50,402 bases of DNA from Gaiellales bacterium (GTDB taxonomy: Bacteria; Actinomycetota; Thermoleophilia; Gaiellales; JAICJC01): positions 1-50,402 of the forward strand of contig DASWRM010000061.1 in assembly GCA_036403155.1 (NCBI GenBank). Reading direction: 5' to 3'. A program made the position numbers and the translations under genes. Below the pieces are notes generated by a model. That model was given only the letters and a program-made list of their open reading frames with translations. It did not search any database and was not told the origin of the DNA. Each line of letters begins with the position of its first letter. Position 1 is the first letter of the stretch. This document shows positions 9,153 through 18,111 of the stretch, piece after piece.

Positions 9153-10093
9153 CGGACGACCAGCGCTTCGCGTTCATGCTTGGCACGGGCCGGTGCGGCT
9201 CGACGATCGTCGGCCAGGTCGTGGCGATGCACCCGGACGTCGGGTTCATCGCCAACGTCGACGACCGCTTCGCGGGACTCAACCGCAAGGGGCGGATGAA
9301 CAACCGCATCTATCGGTCGCTGCCCGCGCCGCTGCAGAAGCAGGGCGGCCGGCGGGGGGGACGCCAGCACGGGCGCATCGCGGCCGGCGTGCGGAGCGTC
9401 GCCATGACCCCGTCGGAGGGGTACCGGCTGCTCGACCGTCACGTCTCGCCGATGCTGTCCGAACCGGTGCGCGACCTCGTCGCCGACGACGCCAGCGCAT
9501 GGCTCTCGCGCCGCCTGCGCTCGTTCTTCGAGCAGCGCGCCGCGGCGCAGGGCCGGCAGCTCTTCCTGCACAAGTTCACCGGCTGGCCCCGCGCGGGTCT
9601 CCTGCATGCCGTGTTTCCCGAGGCCAGGTTCGTCCACGTGGTGCGCGACGGCCGGGACGTTGCGTCCTCCCTCGTGCAGCAGCCCTGGTGGGCCGGGTTC
9701 CGCGGCCCGGGAGACTGGGGATTTGGCCCGCTCTCGCCCGAGGACGAGGCGACGTGGCTGGAGTCCGGCCGGTCATTCGCCGTGCTGGCGGGACTGGAGT
9801 GGAAGCTGCTGATGGAGGCGTTCGACGGCGCGCAGCGAGGCGTGCCCGCCGAGACCTGGCTCGAGATCCGCTACGAGGACATCGTCGAGCGGCCGCGGGA
9901 GCAGGTCGAGCGGCTGCTCGGCCACCTCGGCCTGGAGTGGACAGAGGGCTTCGAGCGGTCGTTCGCCACCCTCGAGTTCACCCCGTCCCGTGCCGGCGCG
10001 TATCGGGAGGAGCTGTCCAGGAGCGACGCCGACCTGCTGGACCGCGTGCTCGCCCCGGCGCTGGGCACCCACGGCTACCAGACCGGCGGGTGA
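9149..10093 (+). CDS. Sulfotransferase family protein (PAPS-dependent)
   Basis: 314 residues. The 5'-phosphosulfate loop GTGRCGSTIV lies near the N-terminus and the 3'-phosphate-binding segment FVHVVRDGRDVASSL in the middle, the order found in the Sulfotransfer_1/3 families. It would move sulfate from PAPS to a hydroxyl or amine of a carbohydrate or small molecule. The GTG start overlaps the mutase stop (GTGA), and its own stop overlaps the next gene in the same way, so three genes are translationally coupled. Its place at the head of an exopolysaccharide locus suggests polysaccharide sulfation. No PAPS-synthesis genes are near. Confidence 0.88.
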
Positions 10094-12042
10094 GCCCCGG
10101 CGCGGCGACCCGGGGCATCCAGGGAGCGCCGCTCGCCGGCCTGGTGGCGATGTTCCTCGCGCTCGTTCCTGTCGTTGCGGCGCTTCGGCTGACAGGCCAC
10201 GGCGGTGGGTACACGATCGACGAGTGGGGCATCTGGGCCGCCGCCACGGTCGTCGCCGCGGGTGTCGGAGTTCTGGGCCAGCCGCATTCCCGTTTGAGCG
10301 GCGTGCAGCGCCTGTTCCCGCTGGCACTGCTGGGGCTGGCGCTCTGGAGCCTCGTGTCCGTGCACTGGGCGGCGTGGCCGCAGAGCGCCCTGGTGGAGTC
10401 GGACCGGTACCTGTTCTATGCCGCCGCGGCGACGCTGCCGCTGGTGCTCGTCCCCGGCGCGCGCTGGCGGCGGGTGCTGGTGGGGGCGGTGGCCACGGGC
10501 GCTGCGCTTCCGGCCCTGCTGGTCGCGCTCAAGCTGTGGCAGTCGGGGAATGCCGGTGCGCTGTTCGACGGCGGGCGGCTGGTTGGCAGCGTCGGCTACG
10601 GCGGCGGGCTTGCGGCCGCGGTCGCGATCGCGGTCTGGCCGCTGGTCGCGTTCGCGTCCGATCGCGGCACCGCCAGGCCGCTTCGCCCACTCGCCGCATT
10701 CGGGGCGGGCATCGCGCTCGCAACCGTCGTGCCCACGGAGGCACGCGCGTCGGTGTGGGCGCTGGCCGTCTCGGCGCTGGTGTTCTTCGCGCTGTGCCCG
10801 ACGCCGATCCGGTCGGGCACGGTCGCAGCCGGAGCGGTGCTCCCCACCCTGCTCCTGTGGCACCCGCTGAACGGCGTGTTCTCCTCCGCGACCGGGGGCC
10901 ACCCCCACTCCGTGGGCCTTGCGATCCTCCTGACGGGACTGGTGAGCGCATTCGTGACCGCGGGGCAGGTCGTCGTCGACGAGCTGGTGACGCTTCCGGC
11001 CCAGGCCCGGCAGGCGGTTGCGATCGCGGCGACCGTGTGGCTGTTCCTCGTGGTGCTCGGCGGCGGCGTCGCGGCGCTCGCGGTGACGGACGGCCACCCG
11101 GTCGCGTGGACCCGGCACACCCTTGAGCGGACCGTCGACCGTGTCGGCGGTGAGAACGGGCAGGCGGCCGGCGAGGGGCAGGCCGGCAGCCGGTTCGCGT
11201 CGCTGGACACGGGCCGCTACGACCTCTGGAAGGTCGCGCTTCGGGGCTTTCGCGAACGTCCGTCGCGCGGCGTGGGCGCCGGCAACTTCGGGTACCTGAA
11301 CGTCCGCATCGGGCGGCCGTTCCTCTTCCCCTTCCAGGCGCACAGCCAGCTGCTCGAGGTGGCTTCGACCCTGGGGCTGCCCGGCCTTGCGCTCTTCGCG
11401 ATCGTGCTCGGGCTCCCGTTCGCCGCGTGCGTCTGGGTCCGCCTGCGCGCGCCGTCGACCGGCGAGCGGCTGCTGGCGGCGGGGATCGGCGGCTCGCTCG
11501 GCTACTTCGCCGCGCACGGTCAGGTCGACTGGATCTGGCAGCTCTCATCCTGCGCGCTGCCGGCCGTGATGCTGGGCGCGGTGGCCGTGGCGATGCTGCC
11601 GCCTGCCCGCGAACGCACGCGGTCCTTCGTCATGGGTGGGATCGCAGCAGCCGCCGCTGTGGCCGCCGCCGTCGTCCTGATCCTTCCGGCCGCGCTGGCA
11701 CAGCGGTATCTCGAGCGCTCCTACCGCGAGCCGGCCGCGGCGGCGCTCGACGACGCACGCCGGGCGGGCGACCTCGACCGCCTGTCGGGGCGGCCCGACC
11801 TCGCGGCCGCCCGCGCGCGGCTCCGCACGGGCGACACGGCCGGGGCTCTCACCGACGCACGCCGGGCGGCGGGCGCGGAGCCGGGGTTCTGGGTGGCGTG
11901 GCAGCTGCTGTCCGTCGCCGCTGCGCGCGAGGGCGAGCGGACATCCGCGGCTTCGGCTCAGGCACGGGTCCGCCGTCTCGCCCCCCGCCTCCCGCTCGAG
12001 CTTCGCGGCGAGGTGCCGGCTCCCGGGTTCGATCACTATTGA
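10090..12042 (+). CDS. O-antigen ligase/polymerase-like membrane protein with soluble C-terminal helical tail
   Basis: 650 residues with about a dozen hydrophobic segments. The Wzy_C-type region has a long periplasmic-side loop carrying RYDLWKVALRGFRERP and GAGNFGYLNV, then QAHSQLLEVASTLG, the usual signature of O-antigen ligase/polymerase domains that join lipid-linked glycans. The last 110 residues after the final membrane segment are Ala/Arg-rich helices with TPR-like spacing (LAAARARLRTGDTAGALTDA), as in other polymerases with protein-binding tails. It is coupled by GTGA to the sulfotransferase. A second protein of this class lies at 18.1 kb. Polymerase and ligase roles cannot be told apart from sequence. 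Confidence 0.85.
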   Translation: MSPGAATRGIQGAPLAGLVAMFLALVPVVAALRLTGHGGGYTIDEWGIWAAATVVAAGVGVLGQPHSRLSGVQRLFPLALLGLALWSLVSVHWAAWPQSALVESDRYLFYAAAATLPLVLVPGARWRRVLVGAVATGAALPALLVALKLWQSGNAGALFDGGRLVGSVGYGGGLAAAVAIAVWPLVAFASDRGTARPLRPLAAFGAGIALATVVPTEARASVWALAVSALVFFALCPTPIRSGTVAAGAVLPTLLLWHPLNGVFSSATGGHPHSVGLAILLTGLVSAFVTAGQVVVDELVTLPAQARQAVAIAATVWLFLVVLGGGVAALAVTDGHPVAWTRHTLERTVDRVGGENGQAAGEGQAGSRFASLDTGRYDLWKVALRGFRERPSRGVGAGNFGYLNVRIGRPFLFPFQAHSQLLEVASTLGLPGLALFAIVLGLPFAACVWVRLRAPSTGERLLAAGIGGSLGYFAAHGQVDWIWQLSSCALPAVMLGAVAVAMLPPARERTRSFVMGGIAAAAAVAAAVVLILPAALAQRYLERSYREPAAAALDDARRAGDLDRLSGRPDLAAARARLRTGDTAGALTDARRAAGAEPGFWVAWQLLSVAAAREGERTSAASAQARVRRLAPRLPLELRGEVPAPGFDHY

Positions 12043-12059
12043 TCCGCGCCGGCCGACAG

Positions 12060-12065
12060 TACCCT
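12060..12065 (+). promoter_or_regulatory. -10 box before the GH5-like lipoprotein
   Basis: TACCCT, 6 nt (ggaggc), then GTG at 12072. The spacing is the same as at the other leaderless starts, but the six bases also contain GGAGG, so a ribosome-site reading is possible. Confidence 0.4.
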
Positions 12066-12071
12066 GGAGGC

Positions 12072-13271
12072 GTGGCACGCTCGCTCCTCCTCGGCTTCGC
12101 GCTCGCCGCCGCGCTCGCGGCGGCAGCGTGCACCGGTACGGACGCCACCTCCACCGGGCGATCGACGCCGCCGCCCCCGCCACCCTCCTCCGGGCGCCCG
12201 GTCGACGAGACCCAGCCGGACGTGGTCGTGGACGGCACCCGCTTCGTGACGGCGGACGGGGAGGAGGTGCGGCTGCACGGTGTGGCCGTGCACTCGCTCG
12301 ATCCGGTCGTCTACCAGCGCGCGCCCGACCTGGGCGTGAACTTCGTCCGCCTGGCCGTGGCATGGAGCGACTTCGAGCCGAACGCACCGCAGGGGGACAC
12401 GCACGCGTGGGATGGCCAGCGGCTGGCCGACCTCGACACCGAGATCCGGTTCTACGCTGAGCACGGCATCCAGGTGCTGCTGGACATGCACCAGTACGGC
12501 TGGTCGCCGTACTTCGCGTCGCTCCAGCGCGGCGGCCGCGCGAACGGGATCCCGAGGTGGATCTACCACGGCCGCCGCTTCCCGCTGACCACGCAGGGCC
12601 GCGAGGCGGCCCAGGCCAGGATGTATACGGACCGGCGGGCGACGGAGCTCTACGGCCAGTTCGCGGCGATGCTGGCCGAGCGCTACCGCACCACGCCGAA
12701 CGTCCTCGGCTACGAGATCCTGAACGAGCCGCCGCTCGGCAACATGCCCCGCCGTGCGTGGGCGGTGCAGCGGATCATCCGCTGGCAGGCGCGGGTGGCG
12801 ACCGCCGTTCGTGCGGTCGACCCCAACCGTGCGATCGTGTTCATGGTGCCGCCTCGCACGGACGTGCGGTCGGTGCACCTGCAGCCGCTGGAGCGCCTGG
12901 GCCACCTCGCGCTGGACGTGCACGACTACTACGCCGGCACGGGCAAGCGCTACCGAACCACACTGCAGGGCGGCCGCTACCGGGGCACGCTGGCTCAGCA
13001 GGCCGCATACCTGTCGCCATTCGTCTCGATCGCGAGATCCTGGAACGTGCCGCTGATCGTCGGCGAGTGGGGCGCATTCCCGAGCGAGCGGGGCGTCGGC
13101 GCGTACCAGCGTCAGATGGTGACGCTGTTCGCGCACGAGGGCGTCAGCTGGACGCGCTGGAGCCTCGACCGCACCGAGCGCCTGGGACTGCTGCGCCGAG
13201 ACGGCCGGCTGACCACCGCCGCCGTGCAGCTGGGCCGCCTGATCGCGGCTGAGGCGGGGCCAACCGCCTGA
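12072..13271 (+). CDS. GH5-like (cellulase-fold) glycoside hydrolase, lipoprotein
   Basis: 399 residues. The lipoprotein signal is ARSLLLGFALAAALAAAAC with the lipobox Cys near residue 20, followed by a Thr/Ser/Pro-rich linker. The barrel starts at GVAVHSLDP. The acid/base is Glu219 in EILNEPP and the nucleophile Glu332 in IVGEWGAF, both placed as in GH5 retaining endoglycanases (clan A). The protein should be anchored outside the membrane and act on a beta-linked glycan, perhaps trimming the polymer made by this locus or releasing it. The start is GTG 12072. Its stop and that of the convergent priming transferase together form the palindrome TGATCA, with no intergenic base. Confidence 0.87.
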   Translation: MARSLLLGFALAAALAAAACTGTDATSTGRSTPPPPPPSSGRPVDETQPDVVVDGTRFVTADGEEVRLHGVAVHSLDPVVYQRAPDLGVNFVRLAVAWSDFEPNAPQGDTHAWDGQRLADLDTEIRFYAEHGIQVLLDMHQYGWSPYFASLQRGGRANGIPRWIYHGRRFPLTTQGREAAQARMYTDRRATELYGQFAAMLAERYRTTPNVLGYEILNEPPLGNMPRRAWAVQRIIRWQARVATAVRAVDPNRAIVFMVPPRTDVRSVHLQPLERLGHLALDVHDYYAGTGKRYRTTLQGGRYRGTLAQQAAYLSPFVSIARSWNVPLIVGEWGAFPSERGVGAYQRQMVTLFAHEGVSWTRWSLDRTERLGLLRRDGRLTTAAVQLGRLIAAEAGPTA

Positions 13272-14855
13272 TCAGGCAGCGCCGCGCGTCTTGCCCATCA
13301 ACGCCGGAATCGTCCGCGCAACCAGCTTGATGTCGCCCCAGAGCGTCCAGTTGGTGACGTACAGGTAGTCGAGGACGAGCATCTCCGAGAACGGGATCTC
13401 GCTGCGGCCGAATACCTGCCAGAGCCCCGTGAGGCCGGGCGTCAGGTCGAGGCGGCGCAGGCCCCAGTCGTTGACGTACTGGTGCTCGTGCGGGATCAGC
13501 GGGCGCGGGCCGACCAGGCTCATCTGCCCGCGAAGAACGTTCATCAGCTGGGGGAGCTCGTCGATCGAGTACTTGCGGAGGATCCGGCCCACGGACGTGA
13601 CGCGCGGGTCATCCGGGATCTTGAACATCCGCGCGTCGGTGCCGAGATGCACGTTCAGGTGGGCGACGTCCCCCTTGCGCTCCTCCGCGTCCGCGACCAT
13701 GGTGCGGAACTTGAGGATGGTGAACGGCTGCTGCCCGCGGCCGATTCGGGTCTGCCGGAACAGCACCGGCCCCTTGCTGTTGGCCTTGATGGCGATGGCG
13801 ACGGCGAGGAACAGCGGCGAGAGCACGAGCAGGCCGAGCGACGCGCCGATCAGGTCGACCGCGCGCTTGGCGACGCGATGGCTGGCAGACAGCACCGGCG
13901 GGGTGAGGCCGAGCAGCGGCGTGCCCTGCAGCGAGTGGAACTGCGCCTTGCTCCCGACCACCTCGAACAGGCGCGGCACGATGTCGAGCTCGACGTCCAG
14001 GTCGTTGCAGGCGCGCACGATGTCCAGGCCGGCGTCGTGACCGTCACCGGTGAACGCCAGCATCACGTGCTCGACGCCGTACTCCCGCACGATGCGCGGC
14101 AGCTCGTCGGTCGCCCCGAGCACCGGGACGTCGACCAGCTCGTGGTGCATCGGCAGCGGGTCGTTGTCCACGAACCCCGCCAGCTCCAGGCCGTAGCCGG
14201 GATTCCTCCGGATCTTGCGCGCGATCTCCTGGCCGACCAGGCCGGCGCCGACGATCAGCGTCCGCTGCAGGAACGCGACGCGGCTGCGGATGAACACGCG
14301 GATGATCGACCGGCCGAGCGGCAGGATGATCAGCGCCAGGAACCAGAAGAGAATCAGGCGCCGCTCGCTCGCACGGACGGCGTCGGTGAGGCGGATGGCG
14401 ACGAACGTCACCCAGACGCCGACGGTGATCGCGTGGAAGAGCGGCCAGAAATCGTCAAGCGTGGTGGTGTCGGCGCGCAGCCGGTCGCCCTCGTAGAGGC
14501 CGTAGAGACCGGCCAGGGCGAGCCAGCAGGGGACCGAGAGCAGGAACAGGATCAGCTCCTTGCCGGAGGTGAATCCCTTGGACGAGGCGCCCAGGATTAG
14601 GTGGACGGCGCCGAACGTCAAGCCGAGCGCCCAGACGTCGGCAACGATGAGCGCACGGCGCACCAGCGTCCTTCTGGTATGGCGATCTGTGGGGTTCATC
14701 ACCCCTGTCCGCTCGAACGCGTCCACGATTCGGCCGGCGTCGCCCTCCGGCTCCGGGGAGGTGTACGCTTCGTCCTCCCCGTCGACGGCTGTTCGGCGAT
14801 CGCCCCGCCTCTGGTCATTCACAGCCAGTGCCCTCTCCTTCCCACTGCCTCGCAC
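13272..14855 (-). CDS. Polyprenyl-phosphate glycosylphosphotransferase (exopolysaccharide priming enzyme)
   Basis: Starts a polysaccharide repeat unit by moving a sugar-1-phosphate to undecaprenyl phosphate. 527 residues from GTG 14855: a soluble, charged N-terminus, four hydrophobic segments, a CoA-binding_3-like Rossmann domain (TLIVGAGLVGQEIARKI), one more hydrophobic segment, and the C-terminal bacterial sugar transferase domain with KFRTM, SIDELPQLMNVLRGQMS, LVGPRP and TPGLTGLWQV. The start lies 5 nt after a minus-strand TACGGT box; an alternative GTG near 14822 has an upstream aaggagag, and ATG at VMNPTDRH would match shorter family members. It reads away from the co-polymerase gene. 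Confidence 0.93.
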   Translation of the reverse strand: MRGSGKERALAVNDQRRGDRRTAVDGEDEAYTSPEPEGDAGRIVDAFERTGVMNPTDRHTRRTLVRRALIVADVWALGLTFGAVHLILGASSKGFTSGKELILFLLSVPCWLALAGLYGLYEGDRLRADTTTLDDFWPLFHAITVGVWVTFVAIRLTDAVRASERRLILFWFLALIILPLGRSIIRVFIRSRVAFLQRTLIVGAGLVGQEIARKIRRNPGYGLELAGFVDNDPLPMHHELVDVPVLGATDELPRIVREYGVEHVMLAFTGDGHDAGLDIVRACNDLDVELDIVPRLFEVVGSKAQFHSLQGTPLLGLTPPVLSASHRVAKRAVDLIGASLGLLVLSPLFLAVAIAIKANSKGPVLFRQTRIGRGQQPFTILKFRTMVADAEERKGDVAHLNVHLGTDARMFKIPDDPRVTSVGRILRKYSIDELPQLMNVLRGQMSLVGPRPLIPHEHQYVNDWGLRRLDLTPGLTGLWQVFGRSEIPFSEMLVLDYLYVTNWTLWGDIKLVARTIPALMGKTRGAA

Positions 14856-14860
14856 TATCG

Positions 14861-14866
14861 ACCGTA
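14861..14866 (-). promoter_or_regulatory. -10 box for the priming transferase
   Basis: TACGGT on the minus strand, 5 nt before GTG 14855. Confidence 0.35.
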
Positions 14867-14958
14867 CCCCCCGTTCGGGTAGGCGTCAAGTTGGGCGAAT
14901 GGGCGGGCGCGGGAGGCATCGGGACTGGCGGTTTCATGTCATATGGTGGACGCAGGGC

Positions 14959-14986
14959 TTGTCATACGGGGTGCCGAACGTACACT
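14959..14986 (+). promoter_or_regulatory. Vegetative-type promoter of the polysaccharide operon
   Basis: TTGTCA (14959-14964), 16-bp spacer, TACACT (14981-14986). It lies about 70 nt before the co-polymerase start, giving a roughly 64-nt leader. Five genes follow on the plus strand with overlaps or gaps of 2 nt or less. The 201-bp gap at 14856-15056 holds only this promoter and the one facing the other way. Confidence 0.6.
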
Positions 14987-15056
14987 GGCATAGAGGCGCC
15001 CGACGGGCAGGTGGGGCGTCATTCTCCTCGAGATGGCACAGGAATGTGGGTGAGTC

Positions 15057-16484
15057 GTGAAGCCTGAGATGACCTTTCGCCGGTCGCTGCGCATGATCGG
15101 CAAGCGCTGGTGGCTGCTGCTCCTGGGTGGGGTGGTGGTTGCGGCACTCGCGTTCGCGGTGGGCGGCCAGAAGAAGGCGCACTGGGTCGCGACCACGACG
15201 CTTACCCTCAACGACCAGACCATCGGCCCGAACGAGTTTGGACCTGGCCTCCAGCTGAACGACGCACTGCCACGGTTTGTGGACGACTGGACGCTCGACG
15301 ACTTTCTGTCTCGTCCGGCTGCCAACGCCGCCTCGGGGAAGATGGGCGGAAGCCCCGACGCGACGCACATCCTGAACGGGCTTTCCATGGTCCCCACCGG
15401 CGTGACGCGTGTCCAGTTGTCCTATACCGGTGGCTCGAACGAGCAGACGACCATCTCGGTGCTGCGGAATTACTCCACGGCGTTCATCAGTCAGCGAGTG
15501 CGTGCGGAGCAGAAGCAGATCCAGCAGGCGCTGAACGCCTACAACGGCCAGAAGCTGCCGGGCAAGACCGAGAAGAACCTGCTGCACATCGCGAACCAGT
15601 TGACCAGCATCCCGGCCGGGTTCCAGACCGGGTTCGAGGCGGATCCAAACGGCTCCGCGGCTAAGGTCAGTCCGACGGGTCCGCCCGTCGCGGTGATCGT
15701 CGCCGCCGGCTTCCTCGCCGGCGTGGCCGCCGGCGCGCTGCTCGCGCTGCTGCTCGGCCGCTTCGACAAGCGCGTCCGCCGGCCGGACGACATCGAGGTT
15801 GCGGGCGTGCCGGTGGTCGACATCGACTCCGAGGTGGACGCGGCGTCCGTGCAGCTCCTGCGCTCGGAGCTCGAGCTGGCCGGCATGGGCACGCGCCTCG
15901 GCGTCATCGCCGTGACCAGGGCAACGCGCGGGGAGGGCACGAGCGGCCTGGCACTGGCGCTGGCTCGCACCTTCGCGAGCGTCGGGACGCCGACCATCCT
16001 CGTCAGTGCCGACCTGCGGGCTCGCAACGGGCGCGCCGAGACCGGCCTCTCCGGGCTGCTCGACGGCAGCGTCAGCACGTCGCCGCTGACGCCGCTCGAG
16101 TCGAATCTCAGCTGGCTCCCCGAGGGCACCAGCACCGCGCTTCCCGAGACGCTCTTCTCCGCCCCGCGGGTGGAGCGGATCGTCCGCGACCTGCGCGAGC
16201 AGGCCGGCGTCGTCGTCATCGACACGCCCGCCGTGCTCGAGGACTCCGAGGCGCTGCCGCTGATCGCCACCGCGGACATCGTGCTGCTCACCGTGCGGCC
16301 CGGCCGCACCCGCTGGAACCCGCTTGGCGCCGCCGTCGCGCTGATCCAGCGCGTCGCGAAGCGGCCGCTCCACATCTGCTACGACCGCGCCGACGAGGCC
16401 AGCTCGGTGCCCGTGGCCGGTGTCCAGCGCAGCGGCGTCGCCGAGCGCGTCCACCAGGCGATCGAGGTCCCAGCCAGCTCATGA
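15057..16484 (+). CDS. Polysaccharide co-polymerase (Wzz/Wzc-like) with degenerate BY-kinase domain
   Basis: 475 residues. The N-terminal membrane segment (RWWLLLLGGVVVAALAFAV) leads into a periplasmic Wzz-like region, then a second membrane segment (VAVIVAAGFLAGVAAGALLA), the topology of chain-length co-polymerases. The cytosolic part looks like a bacterial tyrosine kinase, but Walker A reads RGEGTSG, with Thr295 in place of the essential Lys. Walker A' is reduced to VSADLRA, Walker B is VVVIDTP, and the C-terminus lacks a tyrosine cluster. It therefore probably sets chain length or organises export without phosphorylating. The GTG start has a weak AGGA upstream. The next gene overlaps by ATGA. 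Confidence 0.85.
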   Translation: MKPEMTFRRSLRMIGKRWWLLLLGGVVVAALAFAVGGQKKAHWVATTTLTLNDQTIGPNEFGPGLQLNDALPRFVDDWTLDDFLSRPAANAASGKMGGSPDATHILNGLSMVPTGVTRVQLSYTGGSNEQTTISVLRNYSTAFISQRVRAEQKQIQQALNAYNGQKLPGKTEKNLLHIANQLTSIPAGFQTGFEADPNGSAAKVSPTGPPVAVIVAAGFLAGVAAGALLALLLGRFDKRVRRPDDIEVAGVPVVDIDSEVDAASVQLLRSELELAGMGTRLGVIAVTRATRGEGTSGLALALARTFASVGTPTILVSADLRARNGRAETGLSGLLDGSVSTSPLTPLESNLSWLPEGTSTALPETLFSAPRVERIVRDLREQAGVVVIDTPAVLEDSEALPLIATADIVLLTVRPGRTRWNPLGAAVALIQRVAKRPLHICYDRADEASSVPVAGVQRSGVAERVHQAIEVPASS

Positions 16485-18109
16485 CCCGGCTGCTCGTGGT
16501 TGGGCTCGATGGCGGGACGGACTCCGTCATCGGGCTTCCCGACGCCAACCTCCCGAGCATCGCGAAGCTGCGCGCCGAGGGCGCGTCGGCGACGCTGACG
16601 TCGACGGTGCCCCCGATCACCGCGGCTGCCTGGCCGTCGATGATGACCGGCTGGAACCCCGGGCGGCATGGCATGTACGACTTCCGCACGCTGAGCATCG
16701 AGCGCTATAGCCGCCTCTGGGGCGCCGGGCATTCCGCCTCGTTCGAGGAGGGGCGCGACTTCGTCACCTCCCGGCGGTGGTCGGGCGCCGCCTTCTGGGA
16801 TCAGCTGGACGGTCCTGCGGCGGTGCTGTCGGTTCCGATGACCTTCCCGGCCTGGCCGATCGACGGCCGCATGGTGGCCGGATTCCCGCTGCCGGACTAC
16901 GGTCGCAACCACACGCAGCCGCCCGAACTGGCCGGCGACATGCCGCCGCTGCTCGACTTCGCCGACCGCATCGGCAAGCTGTCCGACAGCGAGCTTGCGG
17001 ACCGCTGCCGGGCGCTCGTCGAGCAGCAGCGCGAGATCGTCACGCGGTGGCTTCGGGAGGACGCCCACGACGCGGTCGTCGTCGTGTTTCAGAGCACCGA
17101 CTTCGCCCAGCACCGGCTGTGGAAGTACCTCGACCAGCCGGGCCACCCGCTGCGCGAGGCGCTGCTCGAGATGTACCGGTCGATCGACGCGCTCGTGGGC
17201 GAGGCCCGTGAGCTGCTCGGCGACGAGGGCACCGTGGTCGTCGTCTCAGATCACGGCTTCGGCCCGCATCCCCGGACGTTCGTCCGCACCGACCGCGTGC
17301 TCGCCGACGCCGGCCTGCTGCATGCCGGGGGCGCCGCGGGCCGGGGTGAGGGTGTCACGCGCGCGCTGCGCCGCGCGCCCGCGTTGCGGCGCGCCCTTCG
17401 CACGCTGATCGGCCGGCTCCCCGGCGGCGCCCGGGACCGGATCGCGGCACGCGCAACCGGCGCCAGCCGGGTCGAGTGGCCACGCAGCCAGGCCTACCGG
17501 ATCCCGCTCTACCCGCCCGCCGAGGGCATCGTCGTCAACCTGCGCGGCCGGCAGCAGCAGGGTGCGGTCGAGCCCGGTTCGGAGTACGAGCAGGTTCGCG
17601 ACCGGATCATCGAGACGCTCGAGGGGCTGCGCGACCCCTCGACGGGCGATCGCGTCCTCCAGTGGGCCCGGCGTCGCGAGGAGCTCTTCTCGGGGGCCCA
17701 TCTGGACGAGGCGCCCGACGTGGTCGCGCTGTTCGACCCGCGCTACAAGGCCGCCTCGGGGCTCGGCGAGCTGTTCGAGCCCGTCCCGGCCCAGATCCTC
17801 GACGAGTACTCCGGCGTGCACGCAATGGAGGGCATCTTCGCGGCCGCCGGCCGCGGCATCCGCGCCGGCGTCGACCTCGGCACGCGAAGCATCCTCGACG
17901 TCGCGCCCACGCTGCTGGCGCTGCTCGGGCGGCCCGTTCCGGCCGACTCCGACGGCACGGTCATCGACGCGGCGCTGGAGGACGCGGCCGCGGTTCGCAC
18001 CGGCGATGCGACGTATGCCGACCGTGCCTCGGGCGGCGAGCCGGCCCTGACGGCCGAGGAGGAGGCGACCCTCGAGGAGTCGCTCCGCGCCCTCGGCTAC
18101 CTGGAGTAG
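16481..18109 (+). CDS. Alkaline-phosphatase-superfamily type I phosphodiesterase/nucleotide pyrophosphatase
   Basis: 542 residues. Metal-site motifs of the family are visible: VGLDGG at the N-terminus (first Asp ligand), PPITAAAWPSMMTG with the nucleophile Thr/Ser region and GRHGMYDF, FQSTDFAQH, and VVVSDHGFGPH (Asp-His ligands). There is no signal peptide or membrane segment, so it is likely cytosolic. Enzymes of this type hydrolyse phosphodiester or pyrophosphate bonds; in polysaccharide loci they may act on nucleotide sugars or lipid-linked intermediates. Its ATG overlaps the co-polymerase stop, and the next gene begins 2 nt after its own stop. The exact substrate is unknown. Confidence 0.83.
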   Translation: MTRLLVVGLDGGTDSVIGLPDANLPSIAKLRAEGASATLTSTVPPITAAAWPSMMTGWNPGRHGMYDFRTLSIERYSRLWGAGHSASFEEGRDFVTSRRWSGAAFWDQLDGPAAVLSVPMTFPAWPIDGRMVAGFPLPDYGRNHTQPPELAGDMPPLLDFADRIGKLSDSELADRCRALVEQQREIVTRWLREDAHDAVVVVFQSTDFAQHRLWKYLDQPGHPLREALLEMYRSIDALVGEARELLGDEGTVVVVSDHGFGPHPRTFVRTDRVLADAGLLHAGGAAGRGEGVTRALRRAPALRRALRTLIGRLPGGARDRIAARATGASRVEWPRSQAYRIPLYPPAEGIVVNLRGRQQQGAVEPGSEYEQVRDRIIETLEGLRDPSTGDRVLQWARRREELFSGAHLDEAPDVVALFDPRYKAASGLGELFEPVPAQILDEYSGVHAMEGIFAAAGRGIRAGVDLGTRSILDVAPTLLALLGRPVPADSDGTVIDAALEDAAAVRTGDATYADRASGGEPALTAEEEATLEESLRALGYLE

Positions 18110-18111
18110 CG

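Noticed and set aside
10075-11517. Long minus-strand frames opposite the first O-antigen-ligase-like gene
   Set aside because: Compositionally Arg/Gly/Gln-rich shadow frames without motifs; the plus-strand frame has clear membrane segments and family motifs.
15057-16484. Active bacterial tyrosine kinase
   Set aside because: The Walker A Lys is replaced by Thr and there is no C-terminal tyrosine cluster.
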